Source: Roseobacter fucihabitans
Lineage (GTDB): Bacteria; Pseudomonadota; Alphaproteobacteria; Rhodobacterales; Rhodobacteraceae
DNA: 64,000 nt
Direction of reading: 5' to 3'
Assembly: GCF_014337925.2 (NCBI RefSeq)
Contig: NZ_CP143423.1
Coordinates: 1,332,501-1,396,500 of the forward strand
In this document: positions 45,563 to 54,274 of the stretch, piece after piece
Layout: the number at the start of each line of letters is the position of its first letter
Position numbering within the stretch: the first letter of the stretch is position 1
Notes under the pieces: generated by a model
The model's input: only the letters and a program-made list of their open reading frames with translations
Database searches by the model: none
Told to the model about the DNA's origin: nothing
Position numbers and translations under genes: made by a program

Positions 45563-46426
45563 TCATTCAATGGCGGCGTTAATGAATTCTGAAACGAGCT
45601 TCAACCGCGTACGGTCTTTCGTGGCGATAAGAGACGTGTTCCGGGCTTCAGGCATTTCCTCGATGTCAATTTCGCAAAGATTGTCTCTGATGAGGCTGCT
45701 GTTTTGCAAGAACAACGCGACGCCAATTCCCTGCAACACCGCTTCGCACATCAAGGGGAAGGTTGTCATTATGGCTATGCGGTTCAGCGATATGGTGTTG
45801 CGATCGCAGGCTTGATCCAGCAAGCGGCGCGTGAGTGACCCTTTTTCTGGCACAATGACAGTCTCTTCTTCAAGCTCGGCCAGTGAAATCTTGGTCCGCT
45901 TTGCGAATGGGTGGTCGCGGCGGCAATAGATCACATAACGCGCGCTTTCGATGTGAATCCTTTCCCAATACTCATGTTCGGGCGCATCCGTGATCAAGCC
46001 CACGTCCGCAAGGCGGTTGCTGATCATTGATTTGGCAGTCGTCCAATCGTAAAGCCCGAAATCGACGCGAATATCGGGAAACCGGCGCTGAAACCGCGCG
46101 ATGATCTTCAGCGCGGGTTGTGGCGCATTTCCGATAATCTTGAGGCGGCCCTCTTTCATGGCATTAAACCCTTCAAGCCGCTCGGTGACCTCTGCGCTCA
46201 GGGCGACCATGCGGTCTGCCAGATTGTAAAAAGCCTGTCCGGTTGGGGTCAGTTCCACCCCATCCCGACCGCGCAGCAAAAGAAGCGTCCCGACACCTTT
46301 TTCAAGGTTCGCTATGTGTTGCGTAATCGTGGACTGGGTGACGTTCAGCCGTGTTGCGGCGGCAGAAAAGCTTCCTTCGCGGACAACATATGCAAAGGCT
46401 TCGAATTGATGGTGGTTGGGACGCAT
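45563..46426 (-). CDS. LysR family transcriptional regulator
   Basis: 287 residues from ATG 46426, preceded by AAAGGAAAG. The winged HTH is standard (FEAFAYVVREGSFSAAATRL, NVTQSTITQHIANLEKGVG). The effector domain holds LKIIGNAPQPALKIIARFQRRF and the hinge region. It is divergent from the Ugp-type transporter operon 107 bp away and is its likely regulator. The palindrome CACAA-N5-TTGTG at 46480-46494 is a candidate binding site. Confidence 0.9.
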   Translation of the reverse strand: MRPNHHQFEAFAYVVREGSFSAAATRLNVTQSTITQHIANLEKGVGTLLLLRGRDGVELTPTGQAFYNLADRMVALSAEVTERLEGFNAMKEGRLKIIGNAPQPALKIIARFQRRFPDIRVDFGLYDWTTAKSMISNRLADVGLITDAPEHEYWERIHIESARYVIYCRRDHPFAKRTKISLAELEEETVIVPEKGSLTRRLLDQACDRNTISLNRIAIMTTFPLMCEAVLQGIGVALFLQNSSLIRDNLCEIDIEEMPEARNTSLIATKDRTRLKLVSEFINAAIE

Positions 46427-46479
46427 GATCTTTCCTTTTGCCCCCAACATAGGACCCATCGGTTTCACTAATATGACGA

Positions 46480-46494
46480 CACAAAACTGTTGTG
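46480..46494. promoter_or_regulatory. Candidate LysR-type operator
   Basis: CACAA-AACTG-TTGTG, a 15-bp interrupted palindrome in the divergent lysR/ugp-type gap. Spacing and place suit a LysR recognition half-site pair. Assigned by symmetry only. Confidence 0.4.
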
Positions 46495-46533
46495 CTGACC
46501 GCCTATTGATTGGCTGTACCAAGGGGGAATCAC

Positions 46534-47688
46534 ATGTCAGACCTGCAGATCGCATCTGTTACCAAGGACTTCGGCGAGACTTCCGTTTTGAAAGGGGTGA
46601 CCCTTGATGTGAAGGATGGAGAGTTCATTTCATTGGTGGGGCCTTCTGGCTGCGGGAAATCGACTCTGTTGCGGATCATCGCCGGGCTGGAAACGCCCAC
46701 GAGTGGCAACATCTCGATCGGCGGGACAGATGTGACACAGCTCCGTGCGGCGGATCGCAATCTGTCGATGGTGTTTCAATCATACGCACTTTATCCGCAT
46801 TTGACAGTGGCCGAGAATATCGCCGTGCCTTTGCAGATGCGCCAAATGACAACGCTGCAGCGTTTACCCGTGCTGGGCGGTGTGATGCCCGGAGCGCGGA
46901 CGCAACAGCACGATATTGCGCAAGCAGTCCGGCATGCGGCCGAGATGCTTGAAATCGGCGCCCTTATAGATCGCAAGCCCGGGCAATTGTCGGGCGGGCA
47001 GCGACAGCGCGTAGCATTGGGCCGCGCTCTGGTGCGCGATCCCGCGGCGTTTTTGCTGGATGAGCCACTGTCGAACCTTGATGCCAAGCTGCGTGTGCAG
47101 ACCCGTGCCGAGATTGCCGAGCTGCACCGCCGCCTGAAGGCCACATTCATTTATGTCACCCACGATCAGGTTGAAGCCATGACTATGTCTGACCGTATTG
47201 CAGTGATGATGGACGGTGAAATCCTGCAATGTGCGGCCCCCGATGTGATCTATGAAGACCCCGATGACATTCGCGTGGCCGAATTCATCGGCTCGCCCAA
47301 GATCAATATCTTGCCGGTGGAGCGCAACGGCACGGAGCTGACCGTTTTTGATCAGGTTTTGACCTCTCGTTTTTCCGTCGACAGCCCAAAGGTCATTCAA
47401 TTGGGTCTGCGCCCCGAAGCCCTGCGATTGTCTCAATCCGCGCCACTTCTTACCGGACGGGTTGTGCATTTCGAAAACCTTGGGTCCGAGATCTTTGCCC
47501 AAGTTGCCCTGAACAGCAATGGGTCGCGTGTGACTTTGCGGGCCATGCCGGCGCAGCGGCAGAGTTTGGGGCTGGGTACGCAGGTCGGTCTGACCTTTGA
47601 TCTGAGCGCAGCCATGATATTCGACGCTGAGGGCGCGCGTTTGCGCCGCGCCGAACTTGCCACCAACCGCACACCTGAGGTGGCCTGA
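46534..47688 (+). CDS. ABC transporter ATP-binding protein (UgpC/MalK type)
   Basis: 384 residues from ATG 46534 (AGGGGGAAT upstream). Walker A VGPSGCGKSTLLRIIAGL, signature LSGGQRQRVALGRAL, Walker B FLLDEPLSNLDAKL, H-loop YVTHDQVEAM and a C-terminal TOBE/OB region, as in MalK/UgpC. A short insertion after LQMRQMTTLQRLPV is unusual in length compared with MalK. First gene of the operon, serving the two permeases that follow two bases later. Confidence 0.92.
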   Translation: MSDLQIASVTKDFGETSVLKGVTLDVKDGEFISLVGPSGCGKSTLLRIIAGLETPTSGNISIGGTDVTQLRAADRNLSMVFQSYALYPHLTVAENIAVPLQMRQMTTLQRLPVLGGVMPGARTQQHDIAQAVRHAAEMLEIGALIDRKPGQLSGGQRQRVALGRALVRDPAAFLLDEPLSNLDAKLRVQTRAEIAELHRRLKATFIYVTHDQVEAMTMSDRIAVMMDGEILQCAAPDVIYEDPDDIRVAEFIGSPKINILPVERNGTELTVFDQVLTSRFSVDSPKVIQLGLRPEALRLSQSAPLLTGRVVHFENLGSEIFAQVALNSNGSRVTLRAMPAQRQSLGLGTQVGLTFDLSAAMIFDAEGARLRRAELATNRTPEVA

Positions 47689-47689
47689 A

Positions 47690-48658
47690 ATGACGGTCGT
47701 GGGTCCCGGCGTCACCAGTGTCGCCAAAGCCAAACCTGACAACAGCCAAGCGCGCGCTGGCTGGGGGTTGGTCGCGCCTGCCTTGACGCTGATGGCCTTA
47801 ATCCTACTGGTGCCGATCATCGTGGCGGGTGTCCTGTCTTTCACCAATTATTCATTGGGCAATCCCGGCTTCGATTGGGTCGGAGTGCAGAACTACGAGC
47901 GTCTGTTCACCCGTTCGACTTACCAAAAGATGTTTGTTGCGACCTTTACCTACGTGATCACCGTGGTGCCCATTTCCGTGGGTCTTGGCCTTGGGGCGGC
48001 CTTGCTTGTCCATTCGTTGGGCCGGATTGGAGACATCTACAAGACGATCTACTTCCTGCCGGTGATGGCCACGCTGTTGGCTATGGCAATTGCATGGGAA
48101 TTCATGCTGCACCCGACCATTGGCATGGTGAACCGCACGTTGGAATTGACCTGCGGGACGTGGTTTGAGGCGTTGCCCTTCTTTGCAAATGGCTGCGCCG
48201 AGGGCTTCCCTTTGTGGCTGGGGGATCGTGACTACGCGATCTGGGTGGTTTGTTTCATCGGCATCTGGCAGGGGTTTGGTTTCAACATGGTGTTGTTTTT
48301 GGCCGGTCTGACGTCGGTGCACCGCGAACTCTACCACGCGGCCGAAATGGATGGGGCCCGCTCCGCTTGGGAGAGATTTCGACTGGTGACATGGCCCGCC
48401 CTTGGGCCAACCACGGTCTTTGTCGTCACCATTTCTTGCATACGCGCCTTTCAAGTCTTTGACACCATCGAGGCCTTCTGGCCGCAGGGCGGTGGGCCGA
48501 ACAAATCCGCATACGTGATGATGTTCGCGATCTTCGAGAAGGGCATTCAGCAAAACCTGATCGGGATCGGCTCGGCCATCACCATGTTGTTCTTGCTGTT
48601 CGTCATGTTTCTAACTCTTATCCAGCGCTGGCTGGTCGAACGCAAGGTGCACTACTGA
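47690..48658 (+). CDS. ABC transporter permease (UgpA type)
   Basis: 322 residues from ATG 47690. Six membrane helices, the first being LVAPALTLMALILLVPIIVA. The periplasmic loop around residues 145-190 is longer than usual and contains two cysteines. The EAA loop (YHAAEMDGARSAWERFRLVT) lies near residue 225. Its stop overlaps the second permease start (TGATG). Part of a carbohydrate/glycerophosphate-type (CUT1) importer. Confidence 0.9.
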   Translation: MTVVGPGVTSVAKAKPDNSQARAGWGLVAPALTLMALILLVPIIVAGVLSFTNYSLGNPGFDWVGVQNYERLFTRSTYQKMFVATFTYVITVVPISVGLGLGAALLVHSLGRIGDIYKTIYFLPVMATLLAMAIAWEFMLHPTIGMVNRTLELTCGTWFEALPFFANGCAEGFPLWLGDRDYAIWVVCFIGIWQGFGFNMVLFLAGLTSVHRELYHAAEMDGARSAWERFRLVTWPALGPTTVFVVTISCIRAFQVFDTIEAFWPQGGGPNKSAYVMMFAIFEKGIQQNLIGIGSAITMLFLLFVMFLTLIQRWLVERKVHY

Positions 48659-49620
48659 TGACCCGCGATTGGTGGAAACATATGGTGCTGATCCTTGGTG
48701 CGGTAATCGTGCTAGCGCCGTTTTATATGATGGTCAGCTATTCGTTCAAAAGTCCCGGCGAAATCGACCGTGGTGAAGGTGGGTTCTTTGGCCGCCAAGA
48801 GATGATGATCGACCCACGCTGCGTCGCCCTTCGTCAACCCGATCGCGCCGACATCGAAGCCGCCCGCGCGCGGTTTGCGGGCCAAGACGACGCCAGCGTG
48901 CAGGCCCATCTTTTGGCCGAGACCGAGGCAGATTGTTCCATGCGCCCGGTTGTGTTCAACTATTCCAAAGCTTTCACCGAAGCGCCGCTTATCCGCTATC
49001 TGCTTAATGGCGTAATCGTCACCGTGTCGATCTTTCTGATCCAAATTGTTGTGGCCCTGCCAGCTGCCTACGCGCTGTCAAAGCTGAAATTCTGGGGGCG
49101 CGATGCGGTTTTCGGGTTGGTCCTGTTCTGCCTGTTAATACCCGTCCATGCCATTGCCCTGCCGCTGTATATCGGGCTGGCAAAACTTGGGCTGACCAAC
49201 ACATACGCCGCTCTTGTCGTGCCGTGGACGATCTCGGTCTTTGGGATCTTCCTGATGCGCCAGTTTTTTATGACTGTGCCTGACGATCTGATTGACGCGG
49301 CGCGGATGGACGGCATGTCCGAGCTGGCCATCGTTTGGCGGGTCATGTTGCCCACGGCAATCCCAGCGCTTTTGGCTTTCGCGATCTTCTCGGTGGTGGC
49401 CCATTGGAATGACTATTTCTGGCCGCGCATCGTTGTGACCGGAAACCGCGATCTCTTCACACCGCCACTGGGCCTGCGCGAATTCAAGGGCGATGGGGAC
49501 GGTTCGTTCTTTGGTCCGATGATGGCCACGGCCACCGTTATCGTCACACCGCTGATCGTCGCGTTTTTGCTGGCCCAACGCCGCTTTATCGAAGGAATCA
49601 CGCTGTCTGGAATGAAGTAG
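48658..49620 (+). CDS. ABC transporter permease (UgpE type) with periplasmic insert
   Basis: 320 residues, somewhat longer than usual because of a hydrophilic insert of about 60 residues after the first helix (from GEIDRGEGGFFGRQ to FNYSKAFTE, including two cysteines). Five further helices follow. The EAA loop is IDAARMDGMSELAIVWRVML. It pairs with the UgpA-type permease. Confidence 0.9.
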   Translation: MTRDWWKHMVLILGAVIVLAPFYMMVSYSFKSPGEIDRGEGGFFGRQEMMIDPRCVALRQPDRADIEAARARFAGQDDASVQAHLLAETEADCSMRPVVFNYSKAFTEAPLIRYLLNGVIVTVSIFLIQIVVALPAAYALSKLKFWGRDAVFGLVLFCLLIPVHAIALPLYIGLAKLGLTNTYAALVVPWTISVFGIFLMRQFFMTVPDDLIDAARMDGMSELAIVWRVMLPTAIPALLAFAIFSVVAHWNDYFWPRIVVTGNRDLFTPPLGLREFKGDGDGSFFGPMMATATVIVTPLIVAFLLAQRRFIEGITLSGMK

Positions 49621-49639
49621 GGCGCGCCTTGGCGCGCCC
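49620..49639 (+). terminator. Hairpin between permease and binding-protein genes
   Basis: GGGCGCGCC-TT-GGCGCGCCC is a perfect nine-base inverted repeat just at the permease stop. No T-run follows. Since the binding-protein gene comes next, it probably lowers read-through or protects the upstream mRNA, giving the binding protein separate control. Confidence 0.55.
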
Positions 49640-49741
49640 TACCCATAGCCCCGCAAGGGGATAATCGCCTCCCCACACGGGGAATATCATTGGGGCCTGC
49701 CAACCGCCAAACCGTCAGCCCCGACAACTGGAGTAAATGTA

Positions 49742-50989
49742 ATGAAAAATACCTTAACTGCAATGGCTTTGGCCCTTTCTGCTACCGCCGTTTTCGCCGA
49801 GGACAAGGTGACGATCGAGTTCGCCTACCCCTACAGCCACCTCTTCGATGTGACCTATGAGGCGATGATGCCTGCTTTCCAGGCGGCGCATCCGAATATC
49901 GAGGTTAAGTTCCGCGCCACTTATGAATCCTATGAGGACGCCACCAACACAGTCCTGCGCGAAGCCGTTGCTGGCAATCTGCCGGATGTTTCCATGCAGG
50001 GCCTGAACCGCCAAGCGCCGCTGGTCGACAAAGGCATAGCACAGTCGCTGGCCCCGTTCATTGCTGCAGAGGCCGATTTCGAAACAGAGGGCTACCACGA
50101 AGCCATGCTGTCTTTGTCGACCTTCGACGACGAAGTCTACGGCCTGCCGTTCTCGATCTCGCTACCAGTTGGCTACTACAATATGGACATCCTGCGCGAA
50201 GGCGGCATCACCGAACTGCCGACAACATGGGACGAGGTCATTTCTGCCTGCAAGACCATGAAAGCCAATGGCGTTGACAACCCGATTTTCTGGGGCTGGA
50301 ACATCACTGGCAACTGGTTCGTGCAGGCTCTGTTGTGGAGCCAGGACAAAGCGATTGTCGAAGACGGCCGTGTGACCATGGACAGCCCTGAGGCGCTGGT
50401 TGCACTGGAACAGATGCAGGAAATCTTTACTGAATGTGAAATGCAAAACCTTGAATGGAAGGCCGCATTGTCGTCCTTCTCCGCTGGTGATGTCGGCATG
50501 ATGTTTTGGTCCACTTCAGCCCTTGGCGCGGTTGAGCGCAGCCAAGGTGATTTCGAACTCGTGACCGGCCCATTCCCTGGCCTCGACGGTGCGCCGATGG
50601 GGCTACCTGCGGGTGGTAATGCGGCGATGCTGACCTCAACCTCCGAAGACCCTGCCGTGCGTGAAGCCGCTTGGACATGGCTGAAGTTCATCACCTCCGG
50701 TGAGGGCGCAGCCCAGGTCGCCATGACAACCGGTTACATGCCCCCCAACAAGGCGGCCAACGAGATCATTCTGGCCGACTTCTACGAACAGAACCCCAAC
50801 AAGCAGACCGCCGTTGACCAGCTACCGCTGCTGCGCGACTGGCTGGCCTATCCCGGCGACAACGGCTTGGCGATCACGCAGGTGATCTATGACGGGATCG
50901 AACGCATCGTCACCGGCGACGCCACCGACATGCAAGAACTGCAAGAAGAGCTGGTCGAAGAAATCGCTGACCTTTTGCCAAACGGCTAA
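49742..50989 (+). CDS. Extracellular solute-binding protein (UgpB type)
   Basis: 415 residues with a Sec signal (MKNTLTAMALALSATAVFAE). The mature fold is of the CUT1 binding-protein family: VTIEFAYPYSHLFDVTYEAM, LPFSISLPVGYYNMDILREG, FWGWNITGNWFVQALLW, MMFWSTSALGAVE, LPAGGNAAML. UgpB relatives bind sn-glycerol-3-phosphate or glycerophosphodiesters. The acidic C-terminus EELVEEIADLLPNG is typical. Two phosphodiesterase-like genes follow at once, which supports a phosphodiester ligand. Confidence 0.88.
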   Translation: MKNTLTAMALALSATAVFAEDKVTIEFAYPYSHLFDVTYEAMMPAFQAAHPNIEVKFRATYESYEDATNTVLREAVAGNLPDVSMQGLNRQAPLVDKGIAQSLAPFIAAEADFETEGYHEAMLSLSTFDDEVYGLPFSISLPVGYYNMDILREGGITELPTTWDEVISACKTMKANGVDNPIFWGWNITGNWFVQALLWSQDKAIVEDGRVTMDSPEALVALEQMQEIFTECEMQNLEWKAALSSFSAGDVGMMFWSTSALGAVERSQGDFELVTGPFPGLDGAPMGLPAGGNAAMLTSTSEDPAVREAAWTWLKFITSGEGAAQVAMTTGYMPPNKAANEIILADFYEQNPNKQTAVDQLPLLRDWLAYPGDNGLAITQVIYDGIERIVTGDATDMQELQEELVEEIADLLPNG

Positions 50990-50997
50990 ACCAACCT

Positions 50998-51032
50998 CTG
51001 GTCGCCCTTTCGGGGGCGGCCAGATCTCTTTT
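50998..51032 (+). terminator. Rho-independent terminator or attenuator
   Basis: CTGGTCGCCC-tttcgg-GGGCGGCCAG (one G-T wobble) is followed by ATCTCTTTT. It lies just after the binding-protein stop and 18 bp before the next start, so it probably limits expression of the two phosphoesterases relative to the binding protein. Confidence 0.7.
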
Positions 51033-51050
51033 CTAGAAAGGCTAAGGTCC

Positions 51051-51878
51051 ATGAAGCTTGTCCATATCTCCGACATTCATTTGACGGCTCCCGGTGAACG
51101 CATGGGCGGATTGAACCCCCACAGACGTTTCGCACAAGCGCTCGACGATGTGCGGGCGCATCACAGCGATGCCACGCGGATCATCATCACCGGCGATTTG
51201 ACCCACTGGGGCGAACCTGCGGCCTATGCGACACTTGTTGATGCCCTGAACGATCTACCCTGTCCCGTGCGCTTGTTGATCGGCAACCACGATGACCGCG
51301 CCGCGTTTCTCAGTGCTTTTCCGGACCATCCCAAAGACGCGTCGGGTTTCATCAACCACGCAGAAACGGTGAACGGTACGCGTCTGATCTACCTCGACAC
51401 GACCGAGCCTCGCACCCATGCAGGCCATTTTTGCAGCCGCCGCCGCGACTGGCTGGAGGCCGAACTCCTACACTGCACCCATGCGCGCCTGTTCATGCAT
51501 CACAATGCCATGGCCCTTGGCCTGCCTGCCGAAGACAAGATCGCTCTCGTGCCAGAAGACCGCAGACCACTGGCCGAGCTTTTGACAAAGTACCGCGAGC
51601 GCATCGACTACATCCATTTTGGCCATGTCCATGCGCCAGTGTACGGGACTTGGTGCGGGATTCCTTTCGCTGCCGTCCGCTCGACCGGGAATCAATCCCT
51701 GCCAAATCTGAAGGAGCAGGAGCTGCTGCAGGGTGCTCCAATGGCCCCGTCCTATGCCGTGATCCTTGCAAGTGACAGCGACACAATTATCCATGATATT
51801 CCCTTTACGTGGGATGGGCCGGTTTTCAGCACAGGGACCGCATGGGAAGATTGGGCCAAACCGGTTGCCGCAGAATGA
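51051..51878 (+). CDS. Metallophosphoesterase, class III cyclic-nucleotide/glycerophosphodiester PDE type
   Basis: 275 residues from ATG 51051, with AAGG upstream. The calcineurin-like dimetal motifs are complete: HISDIHL, TGDLTHWG, GNHDD, MHHNAM and FGHVHAP. Relatives are CpdA (cAMP) and GpdQ (glycerophosphodiesters). Being in a Ugp-type uptake operon, hydrolysis of an imported phosphodiester is the simplest reading. No signal peptide, so it is cytoplasmic. It overlaps the next, paralogous gene by ATGA. Confidence 0.9.
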   Translation: MKLVHISDIHLTAPGERMGGLNPHRRFAQALDDVRAHHSDATRIIITGDLTHWGEPAAYATLVDALNDLPCPVRLLIGNHDDRAAFLSAFPDHPKDASGFINHAETVNGTRLIYLDTTEPRTHAGHFCSRRRDWLEAELLHCTHARLFMHHNAMALGLPAEDKIALVPEDRRPLAELLTKYRERIDYIHFGHVHAPVYGTWCGIPFAAVRSTGNQSLPNLKEQELLQGAPMAPSYAVILASDSDTIIHDIPFTWDGPVFSTGTAWEDWAKPVAAE

Positions 51879-52657
51879 AGTTCATCCATCTCACCGACAC
51901 GCATGTCATTGGCGAAGGCGCGCTCTATGGCCAAGACCCGGCCGCGCGGCTGCGTGCCGCTGTGGCCTCCATCAATGCCGAACATGGCGACGCGGATTTC
52001 GTTGTTCTGACCGGTGACATGACCCATTGGGGCGACGCGGCGGCCTACGCGCGGTTTTCGCGCGAAATCAAAAACCTCACCATGCCCGTGCATCTGATGG
52101 TGGGCAATCACGACGATACAGCAGCTTTTGGCGAGGCTTTCCCAGAAACACCCCGCGATGACAACGGTTTTGTCCAAAGCGGTTTTGACACCCCGTTCGG
52201 GCGGTTTCTCTTGCTGGACACCAAGGACCAAGATACCCACGCAGGCGCATATTGCCCCGCGCGCCAAGCGTGGTTGGATCGCGAACTGGACCAAACCGAA
52301 GGCCCAATCGTCCTGTTCATGCACCACCCGCCATTCAAGACAGGCATCGCCGCGATGGACCAGATCATGTTGCAAGATGCAGAGTCCTTCTACGATGTCA
52401 TCGCCTCCCACAAGACGCGCATCCGGCACCTGTTCTTTGGCCACGTGCATCGTGCGATTTTTGGCAATTGGCGCGGCATCAGCTATTCGTGCATGCGCGG
52501 CCTCAACCACCAGGTCGCCTTGGAGTTGAACGGTGCGTCCGAACGCATTGCGGCAAATTTCGAATCTCCGGCTTATGGCGTGGTACTGTTGAGCGACGAT
52601 CAGGTTACAGTTCATTTGCACGATTTTGCAGATCGCTCAGAACGGTTCTTTTTGTGA
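51875..52657 (+). CDS. Metallophosphoesterase, paralogue of the preceding gene
   Basis: 260 residues. The same dimetal set: HLTDTHV, TGDMTHWG, GNHDD, MHHPPF and FGHVHRA. It is clearly related to its neighbour but diverged, so the two may take different diesters or form a heteromer. Translationally coupled by ATGA. Last gene of the transporter operon. Confidence 0.9.
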   Translation: MKFIHLTDTHVIGEGALYGQDPAARLRAAVASINAEHGDADFVVLTGDMTHWGDAAAYARFSREIKNLTMPVHLMVGNHDDTAAFGEAFPETPRDDNGFVQSGFDTPFGRFLLLDTKDQDTHAGAYCPARQAWLDRELDQTEGPIVLFMHHPPFKTGIAAMDQIMLQDAESFYDVIASHKTRIRHLFFGHVHRAIFGNWRGISYSCMRGLNHQVALELNGASERIAANFESPAYGVVLLSDDQVTVHLHDFADRSERFFL

Positions 52658-53204
52658 AGCGACCCTATGGCCTGCGCAGTACTGGACACCCCACGCCCGA
52701 ATGTTGGACTACAATGCGCTGACCGGCCGTTTGCACCCAGTCAATGTTCTACATAGCAAGCGTCTTTTGCTTGCACGCTATGATTTGATCTTGGGTGATT
52801 GGTGCTTTGTCCCTTCTGCCGTCATCGCGCACAAGTAAACCGGTCAGAAACTGGACATTGGCGTAGCTGCAGCGAATTGACTCTTCGTCCCGTGTCGTTC
52901 GAAATCATGCAATGCGCAGCGAAAGGACAGTTTGCTTTCCGGCCGTTTTTGTCCGTTTGAATGGCCGGTTTGGTGAAAACCATTGCGTCGCCGCAATTTT
53001 GGTGCTGCGCGCGCGAGGGAATGCTGCGTAAGCGAAGCTGGAAAAAACGAAAGTCTGAAGAGTCCGCATCTTACCAGTTCGTGCGCCACGCAGCGAACGG
53101 CGCTGTTTCTAGAACCGACCTTTCGTGATTTGTGTGGCGAATGCTAGGTCAGAGCCCACTTTGACAGATGCTGCGAATGTGCCGAACGGCAGCTACTTGA
53201 GCAA
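52658..53204. other. Intergenic stretch
   Basis: About 550 bp with only short unsupported frames. No repeat or RNA gene recognised. Confidence 0.5.
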
Positions 53205-53603
53205 TCAAGTGAACGATGTAAGTTTTGCGATGGCCTTGATCTCCAACAAAAGATCGGGATCAGCCAAGCAAACAACACCAATGGCGGTCCAGTTTGGAAA
53301 TGGTGGATTTGGAAATACCCTCTGCTTCGCGGACGCAAACGCGTCGAAGTGTTCGTACATGTCTACGTGGAAGGTTGTGACATCGACGATATCGTTAAAT
53401 CCACACCCTGCCGCCTCTAAAACGCCACCCAGATTGATAAAGGCCAATTGGAACTGCGCTGCCGGATCTTTGATCGCGCTGCCCGACGCATCGACGCCGA
53501 CCTGTCCTGAAATGAACAGGAAACCGCCACTTCTCACCGCCGCTGAATATCCGTAGGCCTCGTAGTTCGCTTGTTTATCGTTTGGAAAAATCACGTCCCG
53601 CAT
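53205..53603 (-). CDS. RidA/YjgF-family protein without the usual catalytic arginine
   Basis: 132 residues. The fold is clear from GGFLFISGQVGVDASG, AQFQLAFINLGGVLEAAGCG, VDVTTFHVDMYEHFDAF and the C-terminal LLEIKAIA. RidA deaminases keep an Arg in the PxRTxVxV stretch; here it reads PNWTAIGVVCL, with Trp-Thr at that place. It is therefore more like the non-deaminating Rid subgroups. Divergent from the TetR gene at 53681, which probably regulates it. Confidence 0.85.
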   Translation of the reverse strand: MRDVIFPNDKQANYEAYGYSAAVRSGGFLFISGQVGVDASGSAIKDPAAQFQLAFINLGGVLEAAGCGFNDIVDVTTFHVDMYEHFDAFASAKQRVFPNPPFPNWTAIGVVCLADPDLLLEIKAIAKLTSFT

Positions 53604-53680
53604 CGTCGCTTTCCTTTCTATACAGTTGCATTGAAATAATAGCTATGCGAGTGTATTGAAACAGTCAAATGGAATGAACA

Positions 53681-54274
53681 ATGCCGCGCCCGAAGTCATA
53701 TGATCGCCAAGATGCCATCGCAAAAGCGTGCAACGTGTTCTGGGAACATGGGTTTCAGGACCTCGGCGTGCGTGAGATTGAACGACTGACTGGCCTCAAC
53801 CAATTCGCCATTCGCTCTGAGTTTGGCGGCAAGGAAGGTCTCTACCTTGAAACATTGAAATACTACTGTGACGCCGCAATCACGGCGGAAATGGCTCCAA
53901 TGAAACAAGGCAGCATTCCTGAAATCATCTCCTTCTTTAAGGGCTTGGTCACACCGGGATCCACGACATCCAGCGATTATGGTTGTTTGATCGTCAACAC
54001 CGGCATTGAGAACGCCCGTATCCAAAGCCCACGGCTTGAAAATGCGGTGCGCTCATATTGGAATAGTCTTGAAGGCCACTTTCTGATCGCCCTTGAGAAT
54101 GAACATACGGCGCAAGGCGAAGGGGCGACGTTCACACCTCATATCTTGGCCGCGTCGCTGGTTCCGGCTGTGATGGGCATTCATGCGCAAAACAGATCGC
54201 AGCGGGATCAGACCGCGGGTCGCCCTCTCGTCGATCTCATATGCTCAATTCTAAGCGGGTATCGGCCATCATGA
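53681..54274 (+). CDS. TetR family transcriptional regulator
   Basis: 197 residues. N-terminal HTH (YDRQDAIAKACNVFWEHGFQ, IERLTGLNQFAIRSEFGGKE) and a C-terminal domain with DYGCLIVNTGIEN, as in the AcuR/NemR-like subgroup that senses electrophiles or small metabolites. Divergent from the ridA-like gene and overlapping the next gene by ATGA. The 77-bp gap holds both promoters; no clear palindrome was identified. Confidence 0.86.
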   Translation: MPRPKSYDRQDAIAKACNVFWEHGFQDLGVREIERLTGLNQFAIRSEFGGKEGLYLETLKYYCDAAITAEMAPMKQGSIPEIISFFKGLVTPGSTTSSDYGCLIVNTGIENARIQSPRLENAVRSYWNSLEGHFLIALENEHTAQGEGATFTPHILAASLVPAVMGIHAQNRSQRDQTAGRPLVDLICSILSGYRPS

